From Onchocerca lupi (Eukaryota > Nematoda > Chromadorea > Rhabditida > Onchocercidae): a stretch of 64,000 nucleotides of DNA. The stretch spans positions 310,001-374,000 of the forward strand of contig JAOVVO010000004.1 in NCBI GenBank assembly GCA_028564675.1. Direction: 5' to 3'. The notes beneath the pieces are model-generated. The model was not told the DNA's origin. It did no database searches and was given only the letters and a program-made list of their open reading frames with translations. The number at the start of each line of letters is the position of its first letter. Position 1 is the stretch's first letter. Made by a program: the position numbers and the translations under genes. Below, one piece after another: positions 51,301 to 63,345 of the stretch.

Positions 51301-52097
51301 GCATCAAAGCAATAAAGCAGCGGATAAGTAGAAGTTGATAGAACGATATTTATGGTACTATTGGCTGTTATCGACGAAGTAAATACTTTTTGTAAATATT
51401 TACATATCCAATTATGTTTGTAAAATTATAGATTTGTAATCTGTTGACTTCAGAACAGGATAGAATCGGATAGAACATGACGCAAATAAAGTGGATTATT
51501 TTTCTTTTCAGAGAACATTTGAATTGCAACAATTTTAGAATTAAACTGGAGCCTTTTCAACTGATATTTCTTTAAATTTGGAATTAAATATTTCTGACTG
51601 TTATAAGATTGTTTTCTTTACATTGATAGTTTCATTGATGTGCAATAAATCAACAATATGAGGGTAGATCTTGTAGATTTATTTATGAAATTATTCATAT
51701 GATAACATTACATGATTATTTATTCTGTTTCCTTAAATTCGGGATTTGAATTTCAAATTTTGCTCATATGATTCAGTTACAACAAATAGCTAATATTGAC
51801 TAAGGATAAGTGTGCAGTAAACAGATTACTTTATAATCATTACTCAAATTTTATCAGTGAAAAGAAGATAATAAAACAGTAGAAAAAATCAGTTCTTTCA
51901 TTAGAAGTAAAATTATCAGTCTTATTTGTTCAGGAGATTTTAAAGACCATTCTAAAAGCAAAAAGTCTTGTAAAATCAAAATTGAAATTGATTTTAATTT
52001 TAAATTTGCTTGAACTGAAATTTTGAAATGGAAATTTAAATTCAAAATTGAATACTTCTTATCATAGCTTGATTTACCATCACGTTTGATACAAAAG
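42361..52097. other. Gene-poor region with isolated exon-like segments
   Basis: There is no complete gene. Segments with both splice sites and open coding on the + strand are 43014-43166 (51 codons, phase 0), 47199-47255 (19 codons, phase 0, NDYQCLPYDFEKESTS), 50325-50369 (15 codons, phase 0) and one from 51069 (HYDDLPIQEIKD). They could be 5' exons of the RhoGEF gene. A 33-bp tandem duplication sits at 50878-50943 and a T19 run at 44461-44479. Confidence 0.35.
50878..50943. repeat. Two-copy 33-bp tandem repeat
   Basis: Two copies with period 33, differing at only a few positions. Each contains GAATTGATAAATTAGCTG. Confidence 0.85.
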
Positions 52098-55000
52098 AAT
52101 GAAAGCAATGGGACAAAACGATCACGCAGTCATCCGGTATATACACCGATTCACATCGAAAGCGACGATGAAAGCGGTATGATTATTTAAATTTTTATGA
52201 GTTATTATGAGGATGGCCAACGATAAATAGTAAAATCTTCAATTATTGCAAATCCATCAGATCGTGAATATGGGAAAAGGATGATGGAAATAAGTTCAGA
52301 AATTTGTCGCATTTAAAAAAGTTTGAAATGTAAATTAAGTAAAGTTAAATTAGGGGAGAAAGGTCATATCTTATCAATTAGGAAAGGAAGGTGAAGTGAA
52401 ATAACGGAAGGTTTCTTCCAGAAAACGGATCAGCAATAGCAGCATCTCACATATCTCGGATGAGTGCATATGCTCTGTTCAGCGGACATCGTGCTTCAGA
52501 AACTTCTACCTCTTCAGCCAACAATTATAGCATTCGTAGTTCTGTACACAGTGCGTCATCGTCTATGACCACTTCTAGTAGTGGTGATGAGCAGGTGCTG
52601 GCATTTCTAGAAAGATTTTTCGGAGATGAAAATTCCAAATTTTGGAAAAATTTGGAATTCTTCCAATTTATCGAAACAGATTGGGTATACGAAAAAAAAA
52701 AAAATTGAGTATAGCAGAAGCGAATGGATGGCACAATGTGAAAATGCTCATTGGACTGTGATTCTGATTTTCATCCATCCAAATTCTGATGCTTCGAAGT
52801 CATCCTCTATGATGGCTTTTTTCTGTAGCATTCTTTATTTGTGTGCTGAAGTATCGGTGAATGGCAACATCAAAAAAGAGCCTGGAACCGGTAACTTGAA
52901 CTGCTAGATCATGATGTATCTTCTACGTTATAAATTAATTAAAATATTTTCAGTGTCCACTGTCAGCTGAAGCAGTTTGGGATCATGTAGCAATACTACC
53001 TGATGAATTACCATTTGCAATTGGCGATATCATCTCAGTACTTCACTACTCACCACATGAAGAACTTTGGTACGGTAACTGTCGCGAAAGAGTTGGATGG
53101 TTCCCATCATCGTTTGTTAGGGTCAGTTTGTTTCATCTTATCAGTTTATCCTTCACTCAGAGCATTCAAGAATTTAAAAACAATGAAAAAAAAAAATTCT
53201 TCGAAAAGTAGTGAGAAAAACGGTGATCAAAGTAATTTCTGCATTAAAACTACAACGTTTCAGGTATTAAATGGCAATCCGTCAACTTCAGATGCTCTCT
53301 CATTCAGTTATTTTCCACAATCGATGAGATTTTTGCGAGCGAAAATAATTCAGGAATTAATACAAACTGAACGTGATTATGTCAATTTACTGCAAAATAT
53401 TGTCCAGGTAAAAAAATTTTTGATTTTACCCATTGATTTATAATTCCACCGTGGATTTATTGTTCTATCGTTAATGTTAAGTTTAGATTATTTTTCAAAA
53501 ATATAGGAATTAAATGGCTTTTAGTTTTGTAAAACAATTCTATTCGAACTTTTATCGTTTTGCAATCACTTTCAACTTAATCTAACTAAACTAATAAATT
53601 CGCGTTTGTGATAGTCGATACTGTAATATAAAGTCCAGTGATTTGTGTGATTGTGTCGAGTTTCTCAGTCGCATTTTTCAAATCGAAAATTTTTGTTTTT
53701 ACAGTGGTTTTAAAATTGATGCATTTGTAGGGCTTCACGGAGCAGTGTCGTCGTCGTAATGATCTATTCTCAGCAACTCATATACAACATCTTTTTGGCA
53801 ATATTGAATCCATTTATGCTCTACATTGTAAATTTCTTCGAGAACTTGAAATGGCATTCAACCGGGATGTTCCAGAGAACTCAGCTGTTGGAGCCATTTT
53901 CCTCCGAAATGTTAACTTTTTCATTTAATTTTTCCCCTTTATTGTTAAAAACATTAGCAGGTTTAATGCTAGAAAAAATGCATTCTTGGAAGAAATAAAC
54001 CAGTTTCTGAATAATTTAATCACGCAATGTTAGGCCGAGTAAAATGAAACTAAATTGAATTGAATCGATTTTGAAATGATTCATTTATCTGTGACAATAA
54101 AATGAATTCTTCTTGACTCTTTCTTCCTTGCGGCTTTCTAATCTTTTTTCATCGTCCAAAGCTTATGACATTTTCTGGAATATCAGAATATCATCGTATT
54201 AAGATACGTTATTTTCAGCGTTCGAAATTTTTTATCTATTCCGAGTATTGCAATAATCGGCCTGTTTCGAGTGCCGAACTGGCATCACTCAATGAACAAT
54301 CCCACTATTATCAATTTTTTGAGGTAATTTTCAAACGATTTTTATGAAACATTGTGAAAATGATAGAAATTTTGCGATAATGTCATCAGTTGTCTTTCTG
54401 ATTTGAATGTCTAATTCCAATCCTTTACATTTATTAAAATCCATGAAAATTCCTGATCTTTTATGAAAAGCTTGTAAGTTCTGGTTGAGGAATGCGTTTT
54501 TTGTCAGATATTAATTTCATTGCTTTTGTATGATTTTTCTACTTTTCTATTACTTTCTGCCTTAAATATAGAAAGTATAGGCGTGTCGACTTCTTCGAGG
54601 GATGCCAAAGTTACCTTTGGAGGGATTTTTATTGACACCTGTACAGAGGATATGTCGTTATCCGTTGCAACTATCAGAGTTACTGAAATCAACGCCAGGA
54701 TCACACATTGATAGGGAGCCAGTCGAAGTATGCAAGTTTTTTGAATGCTTTGTAGTTATGAGCAAGAATTATTAATTTTCAAATTCTTATTTTTATATTA
54801 AATTTAGGGATCCCGAATAGATTGAAATTCTCATCTAAATGTTTTTGAAAGAGAATTCAAACCTAAGTCTTTTTCGTTTCCTTCTCTATTTAAATTCTCA
54901 TAACTTCCAGGCTGCAGTGTCTGCAATGAAAAATGTCGCTGCAATGATAAACGAAAAAAAACGACGATTAGAAGGTCTACAGCAGATCGCCCTGTGGCAA

Positions 55001-56362
55001 ATGAATGTCGAAGGATGGAGAGTGGGTGTTATTCTCTTTAAAAATAATAAAATATAGAAAATGAGATGGAATTATGATAGGTGATAAGGAATGCATCTTT
55101 TCAGAAAATTTGCTGTTTAACTTTGTAATATTTGCAGATTTTTGTCCAATGTCATGCGAATTAAAATAGTCTTTGAGATTCAGAAGAAATTAAAGTTGAT
55201 TTTAGGGTCCGGATCTAGTGGAAACTAATAGTCGAATGATACACAGCGGTGAAATGTACTGTCGTTGTGTTGTTGGCGGAAATATTGCTTGGCATAAAGA
55301 TGTTTTGCTATTTTTATTTGATCAGTCGTTGGTAATATGCAAAAAAGATCTCATCAAGCGTAATTTTTATATATTCCGTGATCGGATCGCTCTCGATTCA
55401 GCAACATTTCTAAATTGTGATGATGGAAAAGGTTAGTTCCCCGAGAAATGAGGATTTATTCTTGAAGTAATATTTAATCAACATTTCTAGAAGATTTATT
55501 CTTGAAGTAATATTCAGTCAACCATACTATTTCGTCTATTTTTACATTTCTTCGTTTATATTTGTTTTGTCGAATGCTTTATTAGATATAAATAGAGCCA
55601 TTTTAAATTAAAGTTGAAATGATAAAATCTGATCTGTTTCAAATTTCCCAGACTCAAAAACGGGTCTAAACCTGAAGAATTCATGGAAACTGGTAACAAT
55701 CGGTAAAGAAATGATATTCACTTGTAAGGATCACAGTTCCAAAGTAACTTGGGTAGAAAATTTACAACGACCGTTAATTTATTCGCCAGCAACACCTGAA
55801 GAACGGAGATTGATTCGCGAAACGATTTATCGCACTTCAAGTATAAGTTTATCACTGTAATGAGTGGGGAAGTAGAGTATAAAGAATAACAGATCGAAAT
55901 TAAAATTTTTGAATTGCTGGGAATTAAATTAGAATAAAGAAGTGAAGGTGTATTGCAAACACAATAAACTTTACCAAAATAAATATCAAAAATTAGTCGA
56001 AAAAAAGATAAGCTATAGCTATCTGACCTTGCAAAGGTATCATTGATGGCTTCACACGCTCTCCCGAAAGAGGCTTAAGATAACAGTTTCAAACTATTCA
56101 ATTAAATTTTCGTTAATAAACAAACAGTAGTAGCTCTTAGTTTATTTAAAAGTCTCAGGACTATGTCTCGCTTTGCGTTATTTCTCTCCCAGGTCATAAT
56201 AGAATGTCAGGTAGTTTCTTACAAGAAAATGAACAGTTAAATTTAGAAAATCCGGTGAATCACACAGGATTGCAATATAAAAGTACTAGAACACGAACAT
56301 TTCACATAGAATTTGAACTTGTAAAGGTTATGAATTTCTCAAACGTTCTAAATTTAAAGTAA
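52098..56362 (+). CDS. SH3-DH-PH Rho guanine nucleotide exchange factor (ASEF/collybistin type)
   Basis: Exons 52098-52176, 52422-52594, 52954-53121, 53264-53407, 53731-53910, 54219-54323, 54581-54727, 54911-55021, 55206-55431, 55652-55840, 56193-56362 join in phase (563 residues visible). A Ser-rich leader precedes an SH3 domain (AVWDHVAILPDELPFAIGD to GWFPSSFVR). The DH domain follows (IIQELIQTERDYVNLL, LFGNIESIYALH, YSEYCNN, LTPVQRICRYPLQLSELL, AMKNVAAMINEKKRRLEGL), then a PH domain (LFLFDQSLVICKKDLIKR to KVTWVENL). Order and wording match ARHGEF4/ARHGEF9/SPATA13, which activate Cdc42/Rac. The first listed exon has no in-frame ATG, so further 5' exons exist. The C-terminal exon 56193 uses the strong donor AA|gtataagt at 55840; if retained, translation stops at 55858-55860. 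The last exon could also splice at 56326. Confidence 0.9.
55453..55521. repeat. Two-copy repeat, period 40 bp
   Basis: GATTTATTCTTGAAGTAATATT occurs at 55453 and 55493, in the intron just after the PH-domain exon. It is a short imperfect duplication. Confidence 0.75.
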
Positions 56363-58084
56363 TTTTAATCGCAATCCAGAATTGGGGCAAACAGAGCAAA
56401 GTTGCGCATTATGTAAATACCAATTTTAATATATTATATTGAGTGTTCGCGTCAGGTGTCCAAATAGTTTTTCTCATTGTCTCATTCCTTTTTATTATTT
56501 CTTGTCTTTTCATTTTTATCGTGGTAAATTTTCGTTGTTTGAATAATAAGTTAAATGCTAAAATAATTATTTTAGTTTTAGACAGCAAGTTAACATGGAA
56601 TCAAATGGATGGTAAAATCACTGGTCGATTTATCTGGAGAAAAATGAGAAATTAATTAAACATATACTTGATTGCAAATTTGTCATTCTATTGTAATTCA
56701 TTGATACTTTTCAAAAATTCTATGCGAAATTAAAAATTTTCTAATAAATCGGAACTTCAACTGGATCTAAATAAATTTAAATATTTCGTTGGACTATTAC
56801 AATGCTAAATTCTTATTTAATTTGCAGAATTATATTTTTTTTTCGCAACTTATGGACTGGATTGATCATTGAAATACATAATTTCGCCGTTCGAAGTAGA
56901 ACTTCACTCAGTGCATCTCAGTAAGATTCGACTTGTTTCCAATTTTTGGATAGCAATTTATCAGGATTATTAGCTATCTTTTCTTGTTGTTTTTCTTCTT
57001 TATGTTGACAAAATGATCCGAGCTAAGCTATATGTTCTTGTAATATCCGAACCTTTTATGCAATTTTCTAATAATTCTATCGTATTCCATTTAAAACAAT
57101 TATCCTATTCATCCTACTCCGTTCTTTTAAAATTAAATTATTTGCCTTTTACTTATTTTGGTGGATATGGAAGCAAAAACATTCCGTACATTTCCCATCT
57201 TCTTCTTTTCAAGTTTGAGATACTTTTTTCTGAATTTTTTTCGTTTTATCGTATGTAATATTCTTTTGAGTAATGTAAAAAAAAATCGTATGTAATACTC
57301 TTTTAGTAATTTATTGAATGATTTATTAATGCATTTATTAGGTTCTCATGTTTTTGAAATGTCGAAATGAAATCAAGGAACTAAAATGAAAGTTTGATGA
57401 AAACGAAAAAAAAAAGTTGTTCAGCAACCAACATCGCTCAAGCCAAACAAGAAATCTCAAATTCCATGCCCAGCCGAATCACCCAATGATATTTCTTTTG
57501 AAAATGATTTTTTTTTTCTGAAATAGAATAATTAAATCATTCAAAATTCAACCAAATCACTGAAAATGATTTAATATTGATATAAGAAGTTAAAGGCCAG
57601 ATCAAGTACATGAATTTCATTTTATTAAATAAGGAAAAGATTTTAATGAGCCACAATAGTAAAGACCAGTAAACAACCAGTAAACAAAGAAAAAAAGATA
57701 TGCAAAGAATTGTCTTTGGAAGTTATGATACAAATATAACTTGTTAGTAGAAGGACAAAAAGTATTTTACTGCTATTTCCAAATGAACAAAAAATTGAAT
57801 AGCTAGCTTATTGAGAAAAAATAGGAAAATCTTGGCAAGTACTACTAATGTACTTCACTATATTTTTCGAAAATATTATAGAATTAGGACGAGTGTCAGA
57901 CAAAGTAATAAATAATAAAGACTAGTCAACAATGGATTAAAACCAATGATTTGGATCAGACAAAAAACGTATTATCTGATTCATGAAAACTGAGAATCAA
58001 TCAAGTTAATAAAATTTGAAAATTGAAAACAGAATTTCTCTCACAAAAACTAGCAATTCTTCAAGTGACATCTAAGTTATTAAT
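56363..58084. other. Convergent intergenic region (RhoGEF / ABCF1)
   Basis: An AATAAA at 56743-56748 probably ends the RhoGEF transcript. The remainder is AT-rich. An 81-codon frame at 57013-57258 is not convincing. No other feature was seen. Confidence 0.5.
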
Positions 58085-61000
58085 TTATCGTTCTTGTGGC
58101 ACTGATATTTCTCCAAGTTGTTCCAAGATTTCTTTCCTATAATCCTCAAAATCGCCATCAATTTCAGCAATGCCCTGCAATATAAACTAGCAATAAATCA
58201 TATAAATATTTAAATGCTTATTTTAAATCTTGTTACTAAAATAAAGCGATAATCGGTCCACATATTTTGAATATCAGAATATCTTATCATAATATGTTAC
58301 ATTCAAATAGGTAGAAGAGAAATGTAGATTAAGTTCAGAATCCTAATAAATAAATACGGAATGGAAAAGTAACAGTCCGCAACGAACCAAGTTTTCAACA
58401 ATCCATAATTGGCAATTTGTTTCCCTGATCAAACGTTCATCGTGAGTAACCATTATAACACCACCACCAAAGTTTTCAATTGCTTCTGCCAATGCATGGA
58501 TTGATTCAATATCAAGGTTATTTGTAGGTTCATCCTAAAACAAAATATTTTCGTTCATTAATAAGTAGTAAACAATGCTGCACCTCTGCACATATGTAAG
58601 TAATAAACCATCCAATTTTATAATTTATAATTTCATTATTTTATTGACTTATGTAGTAGGATGTAAAGATACACCCAATTATTAAGATTGACCAAAGGAT
58701 GAAAGATCAGCGAAACAGAGATGTTTCAGCAAGATGGATCGGAAAAGAAGAATGATATAAAAAGAAGTAGTGATGGTAAAATGGAATCATTGTTATATAA
58801 AAATTCGATAAAACAGTTAAAATAACGACTTAGCCTACCAGAATTGGTATTTCAGCAAGATTTTCGAATTATACATTTCAAGTAGTGGACTGATAGGATT
58901 CGGTCAGACAAAAACCAAAAATGAACCAAAAAAATTAGCCTTTCTATATTTTATATTTTATCCTGATAAAACTTTCATTTATTAAACTTGACTCCAATAG
59001 AAAATTTTAACCTACGTCACTTTTTTAATTGCGAAACTAAAATCTACAATATAGCGAAAAAAGATGACCAATATTAGCAAATCTGGAGCTCCTAAAGCCA
59101 ACTCTGCGAGAGCAACACGAGATTTCTGTCCACCAGACAAATCTTTTATCTTTACGGTGTGTGTGGAGCTAGGAAGGCCTACTGTACCAAGTCGTTTTCT
59201 CGCATCCTGTAATAAATTACAGAAACAATATCTCAGGGTGATGAGTTCTTTACGCAGTAAATCATATATGTTTTACAGTCACAAACAAATACATAATTCA
59301 ACACGAAGAAAAATAAATAATTAAAGGATATCTATCTGGAAGTAGAAATGAACACTTTTTAAATTTCTTGAAAAAAGCAATTTAAAATTTAACCTGATAA
59401 TCGATCCGAAATTTAGTGAAAAGATATTCGATTGGAGTTTGTTCTCCATTCAATACTTCATTGGCATGTTGGTCGAACCATCCTATGCGTAGCTGTCTGT
59501 GCTTTCGGAGTTCACCGTGTTGCTAAATCCCAAATATTTTTATTCAAAAAAAAACTATCATTTACTTCATTAGGATCCTTTGACAATCAACTCAGTTTCA
59601 TTCGGTTCCGACACGAGTCTTTAAACCGTAATCAAACATCTAAAAACTCTTTTGAAAATATAGAAATTCGTAATTTTTGCTTAAGATTTATTGCAGTATT
59701 GTAAAATTTTTAAGTACTTACAGGCTCAATTTTGCCAGCCAATAACTTCAATAATGTTGATTTTCCAACACCATTGGGTCCCACAATCGCAATACGAGAA
59801 TCCATATCTACGCCAAAGTCAAGGTTTTTAAATAATAATTGGTCTTTGTAACCAAATGTTACACCTATAAAATACTGGTTTAAAAATGGATTAAATAAAA
59901 AAGAACAAACAAAAAGATGGAAACAAATTATTATAGGATTAGTGAATACAACACCAACTCTTTCTGCACTAAATCATTAAAGTCAAAAAAATTAATACTA
60001 TTTATTGGAAATTCTTACCGTGTAATCCAAGCACTGGAGGTGGCAATTTTGTAGGATCCGGGAGAACAAATTTCACATTATATTCCTTAATTTTTTCTAA
60101 TAATTCTACCCGTGCTGCATCAGCTGAAACAAGCAACATGCGTCGGAATGCATTATTGAAAAAATTCAAATATCTAAGCGAATAAATCAAGCCAAGTAAT
60201 AGAAAGATTAACATCATGAGCTCCTTTCTCGTTGAAAGTCGGATAAGATTAGTGCAATCATCTCATGAAAATTACCTTCATCAATCATAGCAGTAGAATT
60301 TTTTTTGCTTTTATTAACTTTATTTTGCTTGTTTTGTAACCGATTTTTCATTTCTTCAACAGCTTGTTTTGAACTTTTGCCACTTTTCTTCATTGCAGCT
60401 AGTTGTTTTTGCTGAGCTTCGAAAGCTTTCATGTGTTCTCTCATCTTCTGATCCTTCATTTTCTTGAAAGCAGCTACAAAATATTTTGAAAGATTAAACT
60501 AATATTTTTTTTGACCGGCAAAACACATAAACTGTCTTAAAAATCTACGGTGTGGAGTTTTTTTTGCCTTTGCTAACTTTAATTTCTCGTTTTGCATTTT
60601 TATTTAATAGTCCTTTTTTTTTGACTTTTTGTTATTTTTCCCATTGCAGCTAATTTTTAATAATACAGTCTCGCGCAAATCAGCACATAGAGACCAGAAA
60701 TTTCGGACTTACAATAATTGCCTTTATAGTAAAACAATTTCTGGTTCTGCAAATCGATAATATCTGTGCACACATTGTCCAAAAAACCCTGGTCATGTGA
60801 AACAATCAATAAGGTCTTTTTCCATGTTTGTAAATAGCTGCAATAAAAGATCTTCGATAGCGAATTTGGAGCTAGGTTAATTTAAATATACCTAAAAGTT
60901 ATTAATTAAAACTACTTTGAAATGAAAAGAGCGAAGAATGGCTCAATTAACTCACATCTCAGTACAATGAAAAAATTCATAAAAATAATCCGCAAGATGA

Positions 61001-62869
61001 CCCATAGAAATTTCAAACTAACTTATCGAGCCAAATGACAGCATTCAAATCAAGATGATTGGTTGGTTCATCAAGCATCAACAACGTTGGTTCCAGGAAA
61101 AGAGCTCGGGCTAATGAAATACGCATACGCCAACCACCCGAAAAAGCTTCAACTGGCTAAAAAATTAAAATGAAGATTTGATGGAAAACTTACAATATAT
61201 GCGTACTGCATGGATAAAAAAGCAGACTTTTTCTTGCATAGTTTTTGTGAAGCCGAGACCAGCCAATATTCGGCGCGCTTTTGGTTCCGCTGCATCTGCA
61301 TTTATATTCTTCAGTTCATCAGTGACCTGATATATTTTGCATTCTGGAGATTATGAACAAAAGCTGATATTACAATTATTTTGGCAGAAAATTTGGGATT
61401 TTGATTATTTTATTTGCAAGGACAATAATATTTCTACTGATCATAACAAACTAATCGCACTACATTCATAGTTGCAGCTTCAATTATATCTACCTCTTTT
61501 AGATGCTCGCCAATTGAAATATCGCCTTCTTCTAACTTCTTTGTCAATTGCGCCTCTTTCTCTATCAAAGCTAGGCGATGTTTGTCTGATTTAACAACAG
61601 CATCAATAGCCCGAGTACTATCAACATCAATTTCTGAAATTAGCAGAACTAATTAATAATATGATGCTATTTCAATGCAAGCAGTCGTAGATTTATAAAA
61701 TTCCTATAGAAACTGAAATCACAAAAACAACATTGAATTCATTCTGTAACATACCTTGCTCGCAATAAAGAAGATCAATATTTGGTGGAATATCTAATCT
61801 CCTGGCCGCAATGTGTTTCAAAAGTGTAGTTTTGCCCATTCTGAAAATAGTGAAACAATTCTCAAGATGAAAACATGAATGTCGTAAAAACCTAAAGAAC
61901 TTTTATAGCATACCCATTTGGACCAACGAGACCATAGCGTCTTCCGAAAGCTATTGTTAAGTCAGCTTTGTGAAACAAAACTCGTCCTTGAGCTGCAATA
62001 TCAAAGTTCTCCACCTGTAATAAGTGTTTACTTAAAACTAGTAACACAATTGTATATTGCAACGCAAATGTATGTTAGTTTTTTGTATATCTTTTATGTC
62101 AAGCTGAGAACATGGAATAAAAAAACAAATGTTTATTCAAACTAACAGCTTAAATTGAAATCATGTGGTTTTTTTTCTTTTTTTTTGTGCAGTGTACCTT
62201 TCAATTCAATCGGAAAAAACGAAGAATTAAATTTTTTTTCATAGTATACCAACTTTAATGTCAATAGCATTTTCAAGCTGATTTCGCTGTCCAGAGGACT
62301 TCGCTTGTTGTGAGACGGAAAATTGCTGCCCAAGTTCCGCACCTGACCCAATTCCACTGTTTTCTAAACACTTTTTCGATATATTTACAACAGTAAATAA
62401 AAATCTGGAGCATCGGAGTGCACATTTGTTTATTATTTGAAATTCAGTATATCTATTTTTATATTTATTTCTTTTGTGTGAAAAATGTGGAAAGAGAACC
62501 CTTTTTTTCAACTGCTTCTTTTTCTTCTCGATTTTCAATCACACCACCCATTTCTTTAATCTCACGCTCATATTCTGCTTTTCTTTGTAGCCTTTTCAAT
62601 TCTTTTCTGCTGAGCTTCTTCTCAATTTTCTCGTCTGGAATGAAAAAACTGAATGTTCATAGCAGCAATTACAATCAATTCCGAGATTTGAATAAAAAAG
62701 CAAAACTCAGTGCGCTAGAGGGATAAAATGCTTCATAAAATAAAAATCGATTAATATAAAAGTAAAAGCAACTAAATCTATAGACAATAATTCTCCCATT
62801 CAATCGACACGATCTGTAGGAAGCAAACAAAAACTTACCACTTAACATGATCGTCACTGCACCATCCAT
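58085..62869 (-). CDS. ABCF1: ABCF1 (ABC50)-type translation ATPase
   Basis: Sixteen exons: 62869-62839, 62634-62500, 62363-62254, 62014-61914, 61840-61755, 61633-61494, 61326-61228, 61156-61023, 60837-60713, 60473-60276, 60123-60019, 59864-59722, 59522-59394, 59206-59069, 58534-58388, 58174-58085 (637 codons, 636 aa). It has two ABC cassettes and no membrane segment. Cassette 1: Walker A GPNGMGKTT (about 121), signature FSGGW (239), Walker B LLMLDEPTNHLD (259), H-loop VSHDQGF. A charged linker covers about 322-375. Cassette 2: GPNGVGKST (449), LSGGQ (535), LLILDEPTNNLD (555), VTHDERL. The C-terminus EIDGDFEDYRKEILEQLGE is diagnostic for ABCF1 rather than ABCF2/3. The protein works with eIF2 and ribosomes in initiation. 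The N-terminus is short (about 85 residues before cassette 1) next to the long charged one of vertebrates. Confidence 0.96.
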
Positions 62870-63345
62870 ATAACTTCTTTTAAGATATTTTTGTCTGTAA
62901 ACGATGAGGCTTTAAAATAAAGCTCTATGTACCTAAAATTGACTAATTTAATACATGAATCATCTAACTAAACTAGCGTTTCAATATTAGAGGAAGATCA
63001 GGAATTCATCTCTTAACACTTGATCTATTTCTGTAACATAAATAGAACTATTTTGAGACCAGATAAAAATATAATTCACGCTAAAAAATTCAAAACATGT
63101 TCGCAAAGATTTCCAAGAAAAGTTGCAAATAACATGTGCAGCAATAAAGTAAACAAATGTGAAAAGTTAAAAATGTTATTTTATTTTATATCTAATTCAA
63201 TATTATTCATAAATAAAAAACGAAAGAAGTATAATATCCGGAAAATTACTAATAAGTATCCAATATACTTACAACAAATTCAACAATAACAAGAATGATA
63301 ACAATTAAATTTGACTTCTGTAATAAAATTTCTATAATAGGACTG
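62870..63345 (-). promoter_or_regulatory. Short gap between WDR36 and ABCF1, possible intercistronic region
   Basis: Only 476 bp lie between the WDR36 stop and the ABCF1 ATG, on the same strand. An AG preceded by TCTTAAA lies just upstream of the ABCF1 ATG and could accept a spliced leader. Whether this is an operon or two separate promoters cannot be told from sequence. Confidence 0.35.

Noticed and set aside
53003..53443. 146-codon + strand frame
   Set aside because: It crosses the SH3 and first DH exons in the wrong frame; the correct frames give textbook SH3 and DH sequence.
57013..57258. 81-codon + strand frame with ATG
   Set aside because: Aromatic-rich, no splice partners, no recognised motif; likely chance.
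59064..59704. Two + strand frames of 86 and 90 codons
   Set aside because: They are antisense shadows of ABCF1 exons, whose - strand translation matches the family without gaps.
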